In this document: in pieces, positions 17,897-25,926 of the stretch
Position numbering within the stretch: position 1 is the first letter of the stretch
Layout: the number at the start of each line of letters is the position of its first letter
NCBI RefSeq assembly: GCF_900445265.1
Contig: NZ_UFTA01000002.1
Coordinates: 930,001 to 994,000 of the forward strand
Reading direction: 5' to 3'
DNA: 64,000 nucleotides
From: Anaerococcus octavius
GTDB taxonomy: Bacteria > Bacillota > Clostridia > Tissierellales > Peptoniphilaceae
The notes under the pieces: generated by a model
The model's database searches: none
What the model saw: only the letters and a program-made list of their open reading frames with translations
What the model was told of the DNA's origin: nothing
Made by a program: the position numbers and the translations under genes

Positions 17897-19087
17897 TTAT
17901 TTAACTAAATCTTGTGTATCTCTTGCTATCATAAGCTCTTCGTTAGTAGCAATAACCATAACCTTCACTTTAGAATCAGCTGTAGAAATTACATGTTCTC
18001 CACCACGAATATTATTAGCCTCTGGATCTATTTTTATACCAAATTGTTCAAATCCTTTTAGTATATCTTCTCTCATTTCGATTGAATTTTCACCAATACC
18101 ACCAGTAAATACTATAGCATCTACATTTTCTAATTCTGCCATATATCCTGCAATATATCTTTTAGTTCTTGTTGTAAACATATCTAATGCAACTTGTGCT
18201 CTTTCATTTCCATTTTTAGCTGCATCTTCGAGGTCTCTAAAGTCTGAACTTACACCTGAAACTCCAAGTACACCTGATTTTTTGTTTAATATATTGTTCA
18301 TTTCATCAGCTGAAACGCCATCTTTTTCTTCGATATATGTTACTACTGCAGGATCTAAATCACCAGATCTAGTTCCCATTACAAGTCCTTCTAATGGAGT
18401 AAGTCCCATAGTTGTATCAAATGATTTTCCATTTTTTACTGCTGTAATTGATGAACCATTTCCTAAGTGAGCTGAAATAATATTTGTATCCTCAACTGAT
18501 TTTTCTAGTAAATCTGCTGCTCTATTTGTAATGTAATTGTGGCTTGTTCCGTGGAAACCATATTTTCTAATAGCATCTTCTTCATAATATTTATATTCTA
18601 TACCATAAAGATATGTTTTTGCTGGCATTGTTTGGTGGAATGCTGTATCAAATACTGCTACATTTGGTACATTTGGTAATAATTCCTCACAAGCTTTTAG
18701 TCCCATTAAGTTTGCTGGATTATGAAGTGGTGCAAATTTTGCGGCTTCATTAATAGCATCTTTAACCTCATCTGTAATTAAAGCAGATTTTGTCATTTTT
18801 TCTCCACCATGTACAAATCTGTGACCTACAGCATCAATTTCTTCAAGGCTATCGATAACTCCATTTTCACTATCGATAAGTGCATCAAATACATGAGATA
18901 CCGCTTGAGTATGGTTTTCCATTGCTTGTTCGATTACAAATTCGTCGCCATTATTTTTTTGTACTAGACGGCTACCTTCGATACCGATTCTTTCTACTAA
19001 TCCTTTTACCATTACTTCTTCATTTTCCATGTTAAATAATTGGTATTTTAGTGATGAACTTCCACAATTGATTACTAATATTTTCAT
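17897..19087 (-). CDS. ackA: Acetate kinase
   Basis: Forms ATP and acetate from acetyl phosphate, a main substrate-level ATP step in anaerobes. The 396 residues match the family: VINCGSSSLKYQLF at the N terminus, VGHRFVHGG near 86, AVFDTAFH near 143, YGFHGTSH near 175, HLGNG near 203, and FTGGIGENS near 318. No pta gene is beside it. GGAG precedes the ATG. A TATAAT lies at 19123-19118, but I see no good -35. Confidence 0.97.
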   Translation of the reverse strand: MKILVINCGSSSLKYQLFNMENEEVMVKGLVERIGIEGSRLVQKNNGDEFVIEQAMENHTQAVSHVFDALIDSENGVIDSLEEIDAVGHRFVHGGEKMTKSALITDEVKDAINEAAKFAPLHNPANLMGLKACEELLPNVPNVAVFDTAFHQTMPAKTYLYGIEYKYYEEDAIRKYGFHGTSHNYITNRAADLLEKSVEDTNIISAHLGNGSSITAVKNGKSFDTTMGLTPLEGLVMGTRSGDLDPAVVTYIEEKDGVSADEMNNILNKKSGVLGVSGVSSDFRDLEDAAKNGNERAQVALDMFTTRTKRYIAGYMAELENVDAIVFTGGIGENSIEMREDILKGFEQFGIKIDPEANNIRGGEHVISTADSKVKVMVIATNEELMIARDTQDLVK

Positions 19088-19146
19088 TTTTACTCCTTAT
19101 ATTTTTATACATACATTATTATACCTATACCCTTACAATATAAAAG

Positions 19147-19623
19147 TTAATAGGTATACTTCGCCATTAATTTTATATCTTTTTTATCTAATTGCTCTTT
19201 TGAATCAATGACTTTGAAAATAGCTTGCGCACTTGCAACACTATCTCCAACATTTATTTTACTTGTTTCTATTCTATATACATCCGAAAGCTTTGGATCA
19301 TCATTCCTTTTCACATAAGCTATCTTTAAATAATAAGTATTTCCATTATAACTTACTTTTCCATCTTCTGATACCCAATAAGATTTTCTATCTTCATTTT
19401 TATAATATTCATTATCTTTTAAAATTTCATTTTTTATTTTTTCATAATTGCTATCTATATAAATGTTTAAGATAGATTCTGCCAGATATTGAGCCTGTTT
19501 TTTATTGTACAGGTCATTTATGTACTCATTTGTATTTTCATTTTGAGTATAAATAAAAGTAATTGTTAAAGATAGAATAAGAAAAATAATTAGCGTATAT
19601 ATTGATATAAAACCCTTCTTCAT
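19147..19623 (-). CDS. Type IV pilus-associated membrane protein, PilX/ComGG-like position
   Basis: 158 residues with an N-terminal hydrophobic helix (about 5-25, after MKKGFISIY) and a polar extracellular part rich in Lys, Asp and Tyr. It lacks the full GFTLxE cleavage motif: after GF comes ISIYT, so processing by the prepilin peptidase is uncertain. It is the last gene of the pilin cluster and overlaps the previous gene by 4 bases. Probably a minor pilin or pilus assembly component; assigned by position, not by recognised family. Confidence 0.7.
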   Translation of the reverse strand: MKKGFISIYTLIIFLILSLTITFIYTQNENTNEYINDLYNKKQAQYLAESILNIYIDSNYEKIKNEILKDNEYYKNEDRKSYWVSEDGKVSYNGNTYYLKIAYVKRNDDPKLSDVYRIETSKINVGDSVASAQAIFKVIDSKEQLDKKDIKLMAKYTY

Positions 19624-20150
19624 AATCTATCTCCAAGATAGATCTTGCTTTCAAATCTTAGCTTTCTATCATTTTTATTTAAAATAATAGTAGCTATGTC
19701 ATTAGATAAATCATATTTTACATATAAATCTTTGCATTTTGCGATTCTAATTGTTCCGCTTTTAATAGTAGAATCGAATACATCATCTGTAGTTTTTGAA
19801 ATATTATCTCTAACAGCCATTAAATAATTATTACCATCAGATGATTTGGAAGTTTTAAAGTATACACTTGAGATTTTATTGCTATTTTCATCTAGAATGT
19901 AAGCTTTAAAATTTGTTTCTCCAGTATCTTCTATTAGCTCAATCTTATGGGATCCTCTTATCACATTTTCTATATACATCATCGCAACTACTGTCTCTTT
20001 ATAATTCACTTCATTTTCATAAGCATTTTTACTAGCTTTTATATTAATCGAAAAAATAGCGCTTGTAACTACAATGAGTAAAGATATAATAGCTATACTA
20101 GCTAAAAGTTCAACGAGAGTAAAGCCTTTTTTTCTCATAATTATCCTCAA
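19620..20150 (-). CDS. Minor prepilin, PilW/ComGF-like
   Basis: 176 residues as an open frame. The class III signal KKGFTLVELLASIAIISLL begins four codons after the first ATG, so the start is probably Met5 at 20138. Cleavage after Gly with Phe+1 and Glu+5 is expected. The helix is followed by a soluble domain. It overlaps the preceding minor pilin by about 40 bases. A type IV pilin fold is likely; the exact subfamily is a guess from gene order. Confidence 0.8.
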   Translation of the reverse strand: MRIIMRKKGFTLVELLASIAIISLLIVVTSAIFSINIKASKNAYENEVNYKETVVAMMYIENVIRGSHKIELIEDTGETNFKAYILDENSNKISSVYFKTSKSSDGNNYLMAVRDNISKTTDDVFDSTIKSGTIRIAKCKDLYVKYDLSNDIATIILNKNDRKLRFESKIYLGDRL

Positions 20151-20463
20151 TAACTTCTAAATGGTATCTACCAAAACTAGCTGAAATTTTATCTAAATTT
20201 TTAGAATATTGCTCTCTATTTATTGATATATCATATCCATTAATATTCCTAATACTTTCATCGTAAGAAAGCTCACCATTTACTGTATTTAGTTTTTCTA
20301 CTTCTATAGCTTCTTCTAGTGCAAAAATAACTTTACTATCTTCTTTTAGAGCATTTGAGCTTTTTATCAAATTATTAAGTGATGGTAAGAGTAAAATTGC
20401 AATAAGTGTTAGTATTGCTAAGGCGAACAAAGTTTCAATCAGAGTAAACCCAGTCTTTTTCAA
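20110..20463 (-). CDS. Minor prepilin, PilV/ComGE-like
   Basis: 117 residues with a clean prepilin leader KTGFTLIETLFALAILTLIA (Gly/Phe cleavage, Glu at +5) and one hydrophobic helix. The mature domain is short. Overlaps with both neighbours (28 bases upstream, about 40 downstream) show tight co-translation. The role would be pilus priming or a tip component, inferred from the cluster. Confidence 0.8.
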   Translation of the reverse strand: MKKTGFTLIETLFALAILTLIAILLLPSLNNLIKSSNALKEDSKVIFALEEAIEVEKLNTVNGELSYDESIRNINGYDISINREQYSKNLDKISASFGRYHLEVIEDNYEKKRLYSR

Positions 20464-20899
20464 TTCTAGTATGCCCTCCTGCTACAGTTGATACAAGCTT
20501 ATAAACCTGATCTATGTCTAGATCATCTTTTCTTTTTATGTATATAGTACCTGCATTTGAAATACTACCACTTGCAGTATATGTTATAAGGTTTGAGAAA
20601 TTTTTTTCATTAAATCCAATTTCTAAATAATTAAGTTTCCTATATATAATATCGTCTTTACTTTCTTCGCCTTTGGGTTTTATAGTATAGGAATAATTAT
20701 TCAAAACAAGTTGGTAAGCTCTACCAGTGGATAATGCTTTCATTTTAGCAAAATTTACATCATTTATCATAGTTTGAATTTCACTATTAGCTTTAAAGCT
20801 ATCCACAACTTTAAACTTTAATGCCCCAATACCCAAACCAATCGACATTATTGTTAAAACTACAATTAACTCTATCAGAGTAAATCCATGCTTTTTCAT
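20435..20899 (-). CDS. Minor prepilin, FimT/GspH-like
   Basis: 154 residues starting MKKHGFTLIELIVVLTIMS, the canonical prepilin peptidase site with Glu+5. The region after the helix (NDVNFAKMKALSTGRAYQLVL) resembles the GspH/FimT pattern in which helix 1 leads to a beta domain. It follows the prepilin peptidase gene by 3 bases. Confidence 0.82.
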   Translation of the reverse strand: MKKHGFTLIELIVVLTIMSIGLGIGALKFKVVDSFKANSEIQTMINDVNFAKMKALSTGRAYQLVLNNYSYTIKPKGEESKDDIIYRKLNYLEIGFNEKNFSNLITYTASGSISNAGTIYIKRKDDLDIDQVYKLVSTVAGGHTRIEKDWVYSD

Positions 20900-20902
20900 A
20901 TT

Positions 20903-21607
20903 TTAAATCCCCGGCAAATTTATTATTAAAAACGAGATAAAAATATATATGCAAAATGGTATTTCTACCTTAGTCGACTTGTTTTTTATAGCAATATATC
21001 CACCTGATATGGCACCAAGCCAAAGTGAAATAAGGATAAAATACAATAATTTACTATTATCTAAAAACAGAAACAGAGCAAAATAATAATAAATATCTCC
21101 ATCACCAAGACCATTTTTTGATATATAATAAATAGCTCCATAGATTAAAGAGAATATTAAAACATTTTTTATAAAAAGTACGTCAAAGCCAATAATTTTT
21201 AATCTGTATATAAATCCAAAAATTGACAACACAGCTATTTGTATCATATAAATATCATAGCTTTTAAGGTCAATAATAGCTATTATCAAAGCTAACATTA
21301 TTGCAAAATAAAAAAGTATTGATTTTAGTATATAATTATGATCAAAAAACACTAGGGCAAATAATCCACCTATTATTTCTAAAATCAAATTATCTTTGCT
21401 TATATTTTGCTTGCAATATCTACATCTTCCTTTTAAAAATAAAAAACTAATTATAGGTATTAAATCTTTTGTATATAGCCTATGTCCACACTTTTCACAA
21501 TGACTGGGAGGACTTACTATGCTTTCTTGCCTAATAGTGCGATTTATAACTACATTTGCAAAAGATCCAAAGATAGTACCTACAAAAAATATATAAAATT
21601 TTTCCAC
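20903..21607 (-). CDS. pilD: Type IV prepilin peptidase (A24 family)
   Basis: Integral membrane aspartic protease that cleaves prepilin leaders; many also N-methylate the new N terminus. The 234 residues show an N-terminal domain with two CxxC pairs (CEKC near 37 and CRYC near 62), about six to seven membrane helices, and the two catalytic aspartates in IAIIDLKSYD and GLGDGD. The domain order is that of full PilD/ComC enzymes. It lies between the major pilin and the minor pilins. Confidence 0.93.
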   Translation of the reverse strand: MEKFYIFFVGTIFGSFANVVINRTIRQESIVSPPSHCEKCGHRLYTKDLIPIISFLFLKGRCRYCKQNISKDNLILEIIGGLFALVFFDHNYILKSILFYFAIMLALIIAIIDLKSYDIYMIQIAVLSIFGFIYRLKIIGFDVLFIKNVLIFSLIYGAIYYISKNGLGDGDIYYYFALFLFLDNSKLLYFILISLWLGAISGGYIAIKNKSTKVEIPFCIYIFISFLIINLPGI

Positions 21608-21609
21608 AA

Positions 21610-21978
21610 TTATTTTGTCAGATCATTTTCATCTGGACTTACTTTTATATTTTGAGATGATATTGTTACTGTGTAAGATTTTGCTACTTGACCTCCATTT
21701 TTATTTTTGAGTCCAGCAGGTACATCCGGCCATTTTTCTACATAATTTTTAGGATCCTCATTTGTTGGCCAAGTAACTGTTTGATTTCCTGATAACTCAT
21801 TTTGTCTTACAAGAGCTGCTGATTTTAACATCTGTACATTACTTTTATGAGCCGCTTCTGCAGCTGCAAGTCTAGAATTGTTGTATTTTGGTATAGCTAT
21901 TGCAGCTAAAATACCTATTATAGCAATGACTATTACAAGTTCTATTAATGTAAATCCCTTTTTCTTTTTATCTTTCAT
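21610..21978 (-). CDS. pilA: Major type IV pilin
   Basis: 122 residues with leader KKKGFTLIELVIVIAIIGIL, the strongest prepilin signal in the cluster, then AAIAIPKY and a short soluble domain of about 75 residues without a Cys pair. Size and helix sequence fit a ComGC/PilA-type major subunit. It is directly downstream of pilC (8 bases) with its own ribosome site. Confidence 0.9.
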   Translation of the reverse strand: MKDKKKKGFTLIELVIVIAIIGILAAIAIPKYNNSRLAAAEAAHKSNVQMLKSAALVRQNELSGNQTVTWPTNEDPKNYVEKWPDVPAGLKNKNGGQVAKSYTVTISSQNIKVSPDENDLTK

Positions 21979-21986
21979 ATTTTCTC

Positions 21987-23084
21987 CTAAAAACTAATTC
22001 CATTTACCGATTCAAAAATTGGTAGTGCTATTGCAAAAACTACAAATCCAACTAATATACTCATTATAATTATCATTATTGGTTCTGCTAATGTTGAAAT
22101 GTGTTTTAGTTTATAGATATAATCGCTAGAAAAATAATCACTTGATTTTTTTAAGGCTAATGTCATTTCTCCACTGTCCTCTCCTATTTTAAGCATAGAA
22201 ACTAATAGAGGTGAAAAAATATCTTTTTCTGCCATTGACTTGCTTAAACTATAACCTCTTTTTAAATCTTTAATTATCTGATTTAAAACTTCTTTTATAT
22301 ATGTATTGTTAAATGATTCTCTTATTATTTCTAAACTTTTTATAATATCTATATCTCCTGCTTTTAAAATATAAAGCAAAGATGTAAGCTGATATTCTAA
22401 ACCAAGTCTTCTATATTTGAAAAATGGCAAATTTAAGAAGTGAAATTTATCTAGTTTTAAACGAATACTTTCATCTTTTCTCAGGAAAACAATACTAATA
22501 ATTATTAAAACCAATATCAATAAAAGGTATAATCCACGATTTGCAAAAAATCTTGATATCCCCATTAGAATTCTTGTCATAAGGGGCAATTGTTTGCCAA
22601 AAGATTCAAATACATTTTCAAAACCAGGTAAAACAAAATTCATAACTACTATTATTATGATTATCATAACAACAAATACTATTAAAGGATAAGCCAAAGC
22701 TTGTTGAATTATTTTTTTATTTTTACTATCCTCATCTATATAAGTTGATAATTCTTCTAAAACTTCAGACATACGACCACTTTGACTGCCACTTTTTATA
22801 AAAGCTACAATCATAGGATTAAAATATTCTTTATTAATTTCAAATGCTTGGTCTACGGATAATCCTTTGGATAATTCAATATTTATATTGTGTAAAGTAA
22901 TATTTAACTTTTTATCCAGTTTTTGTTCTTCTATAATCTTTAAACTCTCATCTAGGGCTACTCCTGCACCAAGTAGTAAAGATAGTTGCTTTAAAAATAA
23001 GGACATAATCCTACTGTCTATTTTCTTTGAGGATATATCCTTATTTAAAAAGTTCTTTATTTTATTTAAATCTAAATCAGCCAC
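21987..23084 (-). CDS. pilC: Type IV pilus inner-membrane platform protein PilC/GspF
   Basis: Polytopic platform on which the pilus ATPase acts. The 365 residues have two repeated T2SSF domains (about 25-145 and 225-345), each ending in a long hydrophobic helix, plus a central membrane segment near 175. The start is GTG at 23084, one base after the frr stop, with no clear Shine-Dalgarno, so translation is probably coupled to frr. The partner ATPase gene (pilB) is not in the window. Confidence 0.9.
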   Translation of the reverse strand: MADLDLNKIKNFLNKDISSKKIDSRIMSLFLKQLSLLLGAGVALDESLKIIEEQKLDKKLNITLHNINIELSKGLSVDQAFEINKEYFNPMIVAFIKSGSQSGRMSEVLEELSTYIDEDSKNKKIIQQALAYPLIVFVVMIIIIIVVMNFVLPGFENVFESFGKQLPLMTRILMGISRFFANRGLYLLLILVLIIISIVFLRKDESIRLKLDKFHFLNLPFFKYRRLGLEYQLTSLLYILKAGDIDIIKSLEIIRESFNNTYIKEVLNQIIKDLKRGYSLSKSMAEKDIFSPLLVSMLKIGEDSGEMTLALKKSSDYFSSDYIYKLKHISTLAEPIMIIIMSILVGFVVFAIALPIFESVNGISF

Positions 23085-23085
23085 A

Positions 23086-23646
23086 TTATACAGTTAATAA
23101 TTCTTTATTTTTCTTATCAGCTAATTTTTCTACTTCGTCAATACTTTTATCCGTAATATTTTGAAGTTCTTCTTCTAATGAGAATCTATCATCTTCAGTG
23201 ATATCTCCAGATTTTTCGCTTTTCTTTACATCATCCATAGCATCACGTCTTTTATTTCTAATAGAAACTTTTGCATCCTCAGCATATTTGCTTACTTCTT
23301 TTGTATATTCTTTACGTCTATCTTCTGTAAGTGTTGGGAATGGAAGTCTTATTACTTCTCCATCATTTTGAGGATTTATTCCAATATCTGCTTTTAAAAT
23401 TGCTTTTTCAATTGGTCCTATATTTGATTTATCCCAAGGTTTAATAACTAAAAGTCTAGCCTCTGGAATAGTGATTGTAGCTGCTTGGTTGATTGGAGTT
23501 TCATTTCCGAAATAACTAAATGTTATCCCATCTAAAACTGATTCCGATGCACGACCAGCTTTAATATTTGCAATTCTTCCTTCAAATGATTTTACAGCTT
23601 CCTTCATTTCATTATCAGCTGTTGATTTTATTTCTTCGTAATTCAT
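23086..23646 (-). CDS. frr: Ribosome recycling factor
   Basis: Splits post-termination ribosomes together with EF-G. 186 residues, the usual length, with family features INQAATITIPEARLLVIKPWD near 53, ADIGINPQNDGEVIRLPFP near 90, and the helical C terminus. Stop and start overlap closely with pyrH (1-base gap), the classic pyrH-frr pair. The usual rpsB and tsf genes are not upstream. Confidence 0.97.
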   Translation of the reverse strand: MNYEEIKSTADNEMKEAVKSFEGRIANIKAGRASESVLDGITFSYFGNETPINQAATITIPEARLLVIKPWDKSNIGPIEKAILKADIGINPQNDGEVIRLPFPTLTEDRRKEYTKEVSKYAEDAKVSIRNKRRDAMDDVKKSEKSGDITEDDRFSLEEELQNITDKSIDEVEKLADKKNKELLTV

Positions 23647-24363
23647 TTAAAATTTCTCCTTTACAATTGTACCGATATCTTCTTCTTGACTAAAAATTTT
23701 AACCATATTCTCTGGATCATCAATTCCAAATGCTATTAGTGGCATATTATTATCCATTGAAAGGCTTGTTGCAGTAGTATCCATTATTTTGATTTCTTGT
23801 TGTAAAATCTCTTTATAAGTCAACTTATCATATTTTACAGCATCGTCAAAAGCATTAGGATCTTTATCATAGATTCCATCAGTTCCTGTTTTGCCTAGAA
23901 GGATAACATCAGCATCAATTTCTAGAGCTCTTAAACTAGCTGTAGTATCTGTTGAAAAATATGGTAATCCTGTTCCAGCAGAAAATATAACTATACGACC
24001 TTTTTCAAGGTGTCTTATAGCTCTTCTTCTTATATATGGTTCTGCTACTTCTTTCATATCTATAGCAGTCATTAGTCTAGTGTCCAAACCCATTTCTTCA
24101 AGGCTTCCTTGGATTCTTAGACCATTCATAACTGTTCCAAGCATTCCTATAGTATCCGAGCTAGCTCTTTCTATTTGCGCTCCTGAACGACCTCTCCAGA
24201 AGTTTCCACCACCTACTACAATAGCTATCTCTACTCCTAGATTATGAACTTCTTTTATAGATGAGCAGATTTTTTCAATAACCTCATCATCAAATCCAAA
24301 ACCCTTATTGCCTGCGAGGGCTTCTCCACTTAACTTTAATACAACTCTTTTAAATTTTTGCAA
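23647..24363 (-). CDS. pyrH: Uridylate kinase
   Basis: Phosphorylates UMP to UDP, a hexameric enzyme of the amino acid kinase fold. 238 residues: [12 protein letters not shown] near 7, [10 protein letters not shown] near 49, [11 protein letters not shown] near 130, and [15 protein letters not shown] near 156. First gene of an apparent pyrH-frr-pil transcript. The 140 bases upstream, up to the tRNA terminator, hold only AT-rich sequence with a possible TATAAT at 24483-24478. Confidence 0.97.
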   Translation of the reverse strand: MQKFKRVVLKLSGEALAGNKGFGFDDEVIEKICSSIKEVHNLGVEIAIVVGGGNFWRGRSGAQIERASSDTIGMLGTVMNGLRIQGSLEEMGLDTRLMTAIDMKEVAEPYIRRRAIRHLEKGRIVIFSAGTGLPYFSTDTTASLRALEIDADVILLGKTGTDGIYDKDPNAFDDAVKYDKLTYKEILQQEIKIMDTTATSLSMDNNMPLIAFGIDDPENMVKIFSQEEDIGTIVKEKF

Positions 24364-24505
24364 AACTGCCTCCTATTAATATAAATTATAACCTATTTTA
24401 AATTTATAATAAAGATAGAAACCAAGAGTTTTTAAAAATTTTTGATATTTCTACTTATTTACTTATTCTATGAAACTATTATATCATAGTAAAGTTAAAA
24501 AAGAA

Positions 24506-24538
24506 TAAAAAAAGAACCGTTGATATTTCAACGGTTCT
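24506..24538 (-). terminator. Terminator of the tRNA-His/tRNA-Leu transcript
   Basis: A perfect 11-bp stem (24513-24523 with 24528-24538) is followed on the minus strand by a run of seven T, 11 bases after the tRNA-Leu CCA end. Confidence 0.9.
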
Positions 24539-24548
24539 AAAGTCTTAT

Positions 24549-24634
24549 TGGTGCGGGATAAAGGAGTTGAACCTTCACGAGAAATTCTCACTAGATCCTA
24601 AGTCTAGCGCGTCTGCCAATTCCGCCAATCCCGC
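24549..24634 (-). tRNA. tRNA-Leu (anticodon TAG)
   Basis: 86 bases including an encoded CCA. Acceptor GCGGGAT pairs with ATCCCGC. The anticodon stem CTAGA/TCTAG encloses loop CTTAGGA with anticodon TAG, reading CUA and probably other CUN codons. There is a long variable arm (GAGAATTTCTC), typical of class II tRNA-Leu. It lies directly after tRNA-His. Confidence 0.95.
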
Positions 24635-24635
24635 A

Positions 24636-24713
24636 TGGGGTGAGTAGTGAGATTCGAACTCACGACCTCCTGGGCCACAACCAGGTGTCTTAACCAACTG
24701 GACCATACCCACC
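24636..24713 (-). tRNA. tRNA-His (anticodon GTG)
   Basis: 78 bases with CCA encoded. The anticodon stem CCTGG/CCAGG encloses loop TTGTGGC, anticodon GTG. The genomic sequence supplies the extra G at -1 opposite C73, the identity element of histidine tRNA, so no post-transcriptional G addition is needed. Confidence 0.95.
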
Positions 24714-24730
24714 AGGTCATTACCCTATAT

Positions 24731-24758
24731 ATTATACAGCATATAATTTTTATGTCAA
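24731..24758 (-). promoter_or_regulatory. Strong promoter of the tRNA pair
   Basis: TTGACA (24758-24753) and TATAAT (24736-24731), both perfect with a 16-base spacer. The expected start of transcription lies about 10 bases before tRNA-His. Confidence 0.85.
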
Positions 24759-24846
24759 GTTTTTTTAATTTATTTTTTACATGAACTTAACATTTGAATT
24801 AAAGCCGTTTGATAAGGCCATCCATGCATTCTTAACTGCAAGATAT

Positions 24847-24876
24847 ATTATAGTACATATACTTATCCCTTGTCAA
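24847..24876 (-). promoter_or_regulatory. Second consensus promoter upstream of the tRNA pair
   Basis: TTGACA (24876-24871) and TATAAT (24852-24847), perfect hexamers with an 18-base spacer. Transcription from here would cross about 80 bases of unassigned sequence before the proximal promoter. The DNA following each promoter differs, so this is not a simple duplication. Confidence 0.75.
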
Positions 24877-24927
24877 GCTTTTTTTTAAAACTTTATATTA
24901 TTCTTCTAATGTATTTTTTAATTTGAA

Positions 24928-24936
24928 TGGTAGAAT
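24928..24936 (+). promoter_or_regulatory. Possible extended -10 promoter of the micropeptide-recX operon
   Basis: TGGTAGAAT fits the TGnTAtaAT extended -10 pattern 18 bases before the micropeptide ATG. There is no good -35, as is usual for this promoter class. This is weak evidence on its own. Confidence 0.4.
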
Positions 24937-24954
24937 GATTTAGAGGTGAATTTG

Positions 24955-25059
24955 ATGAAAAATAACAAAACTTTACTTAAAATTTTTGCAATAGTAATTG
25001 CTGTTGCTATGATAGCTCCTATTATTTATAGTGCATACGCTTCATTTGCCGGTCTATGA
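24955..25059 (+). CDS. 34-residue single-helix membrane peptide coupled to recX
   Basis: An ATG at 24955 with GAGGTGA nine bases upstream opens 34 codons ending in TGA at 25057-25059; the stop overlaps the recX ATG (ATGA). The peptide has a Lys-rich start (MKNNKTLLK), one hydrophobic helix (about 9-27) and a short tail. It resembles in shape the DUF4044/Prli42 class of Firmicute mini-membrane proteins, but I do not recognise the sequence. Function unknown. The overlap makes translation of the peptide likely to control recX. Confidence 0.7.
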   Translation: MKNNKTLLKIFAIVIAVAMIAPIIYSAYASFAGL

Positions 25060-25661
25060 TTATTGAAGCAATAGATTATTCTGATAAATATAACTTAGTA
25101 ATCCTAACCATTTCTGGTGAGGATTTTTCTATATCTTATGATCTATACAATGACTTACATTTAAATATTGATGATAAGATGGATTTTGATACATATAAAA
25201 AGATTCTAGAAAATGATGAAATAAATAGAGCAAAAAACCTAGCTCTAAGAAAAATATCATACGCTCAAAAAACTAGTTTTGAAGTAGAAAAAATTTTAAA
25301 AGATAATGATTATTCTGCTAATACAATAGAAAAAACCATAGAATTTCTAAATGAATATAGAATCTTAAATGATGAACTTTATGTAAAATCTTATGTTGCT
25401 GATAAGCATAATTTATCAAGATGGTCTAAAAATAAAATTTTCTACTCACTAAAGTCAAAGAATATAAATGAAGAATTAATAAATAAATATCTAGATCAAA
25501 TAAGCAATAAAGAAGAATATGAAAATGCTTATTATTTTGCCTTAAAAAAAGCACGAAATAACTTTTCTATGGAAAATAAGCAAAAAGTTTATAGGTATCT
25601 TGCTGGTAAAGGCTTTGATTTTGATATTATAAGTATAGTGGTAGGTGATCTTTTTAAATGA
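25056..25661 (+). CDS. recX: RecX-family regulatory protein
   Basis: RecX binds RecA filaments and limits their activity. The 201 residues show a Firmicute-type N-terminal extension (about 1-60) and repeats of the three-helix RecX motif: ALRKISYAQKTSFEV near 70, then LNDELYVKSYVADKHN near 107, and a last repeat after KKARNNF near 165. recA itself is 33 kb away in this window. Overlaps the micropeptide and, by 4 bases, the GIY-YIG gene. Confidence 0.88.
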   Translation: MIIEAIDYSDKYNLVILTISGEDFSISYDLYNDLHLNIDDKMDFDTYKKILENDEINRAKNLALRKISYAQKTSFEVEKILKDNDYSANTIEKTIEFLNEYRILNDELYVKSYVADKHNLSRWSKNKIFYSLKSKNINEELINKYLDQISNKEEYENAYYFALKKARNNFSMENKQKVYRYLAGKGFDFDIISIVVGDLFK

Positions 25662-25915
25662 CTTATGGTTATGTATATATGTTAAGATGCAAGGATAATT
25701 CTTTATATACTGGTTGGTGCAAAAATTTAGAAAAAAGACTAAGTTTACACAATGCAGGCAAGGGAGCAAAATATACTAGAGCTAAAGGACCTTGCAATCT
25801 TGTATATTATGAAGAAATCTCTAATAAATCAGAGGCATTAAAAAGAGAAATAGCTATCAAAAAATTATCAAAATCAAAAAAAGAGGACTTAGTTAGAAAT
25901 TTTAATCTAACTTAG
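25658..25915 (+). CDS. GIY-YIG domain protein, YhbQ/UPF0213 type
   Basis: 85 residues forming a lone GIY-YIG nuclease-like domain: YGYVYMLRC at the N terminus, SLYTGWCKNLEKRLSLHNAGKGAKYTR (the YTG and arginine positions), and an acidic residue in ALKREIAIKKL. The family is common in bacteria; some members are implicated in DNA repair, but no firm substrate is known. It ends inside a terminator stem. Confidence 0.92.
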   Translation: MTYGYVYMLRCKDNSLYTGWCKNLEKRLSLHNAGKGAKYTRAKGPCNLVYYEEISNKSEALKREIAIKKLSKSKKEDLVRNFNLT

Positions 25916-25926
25916 TCCTTCTTTTT
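25885..25926 (+). terminator. Terminator of the recX operon
   Basis: A 13-bp stem with one mismatch (25885-25897 with 25906-25918), followed by a T-rich run, overlaps the end of the GIY-YIG gene. It may also serve the convergent minus-strand operon ending at 25925. Confidence 0.8.
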
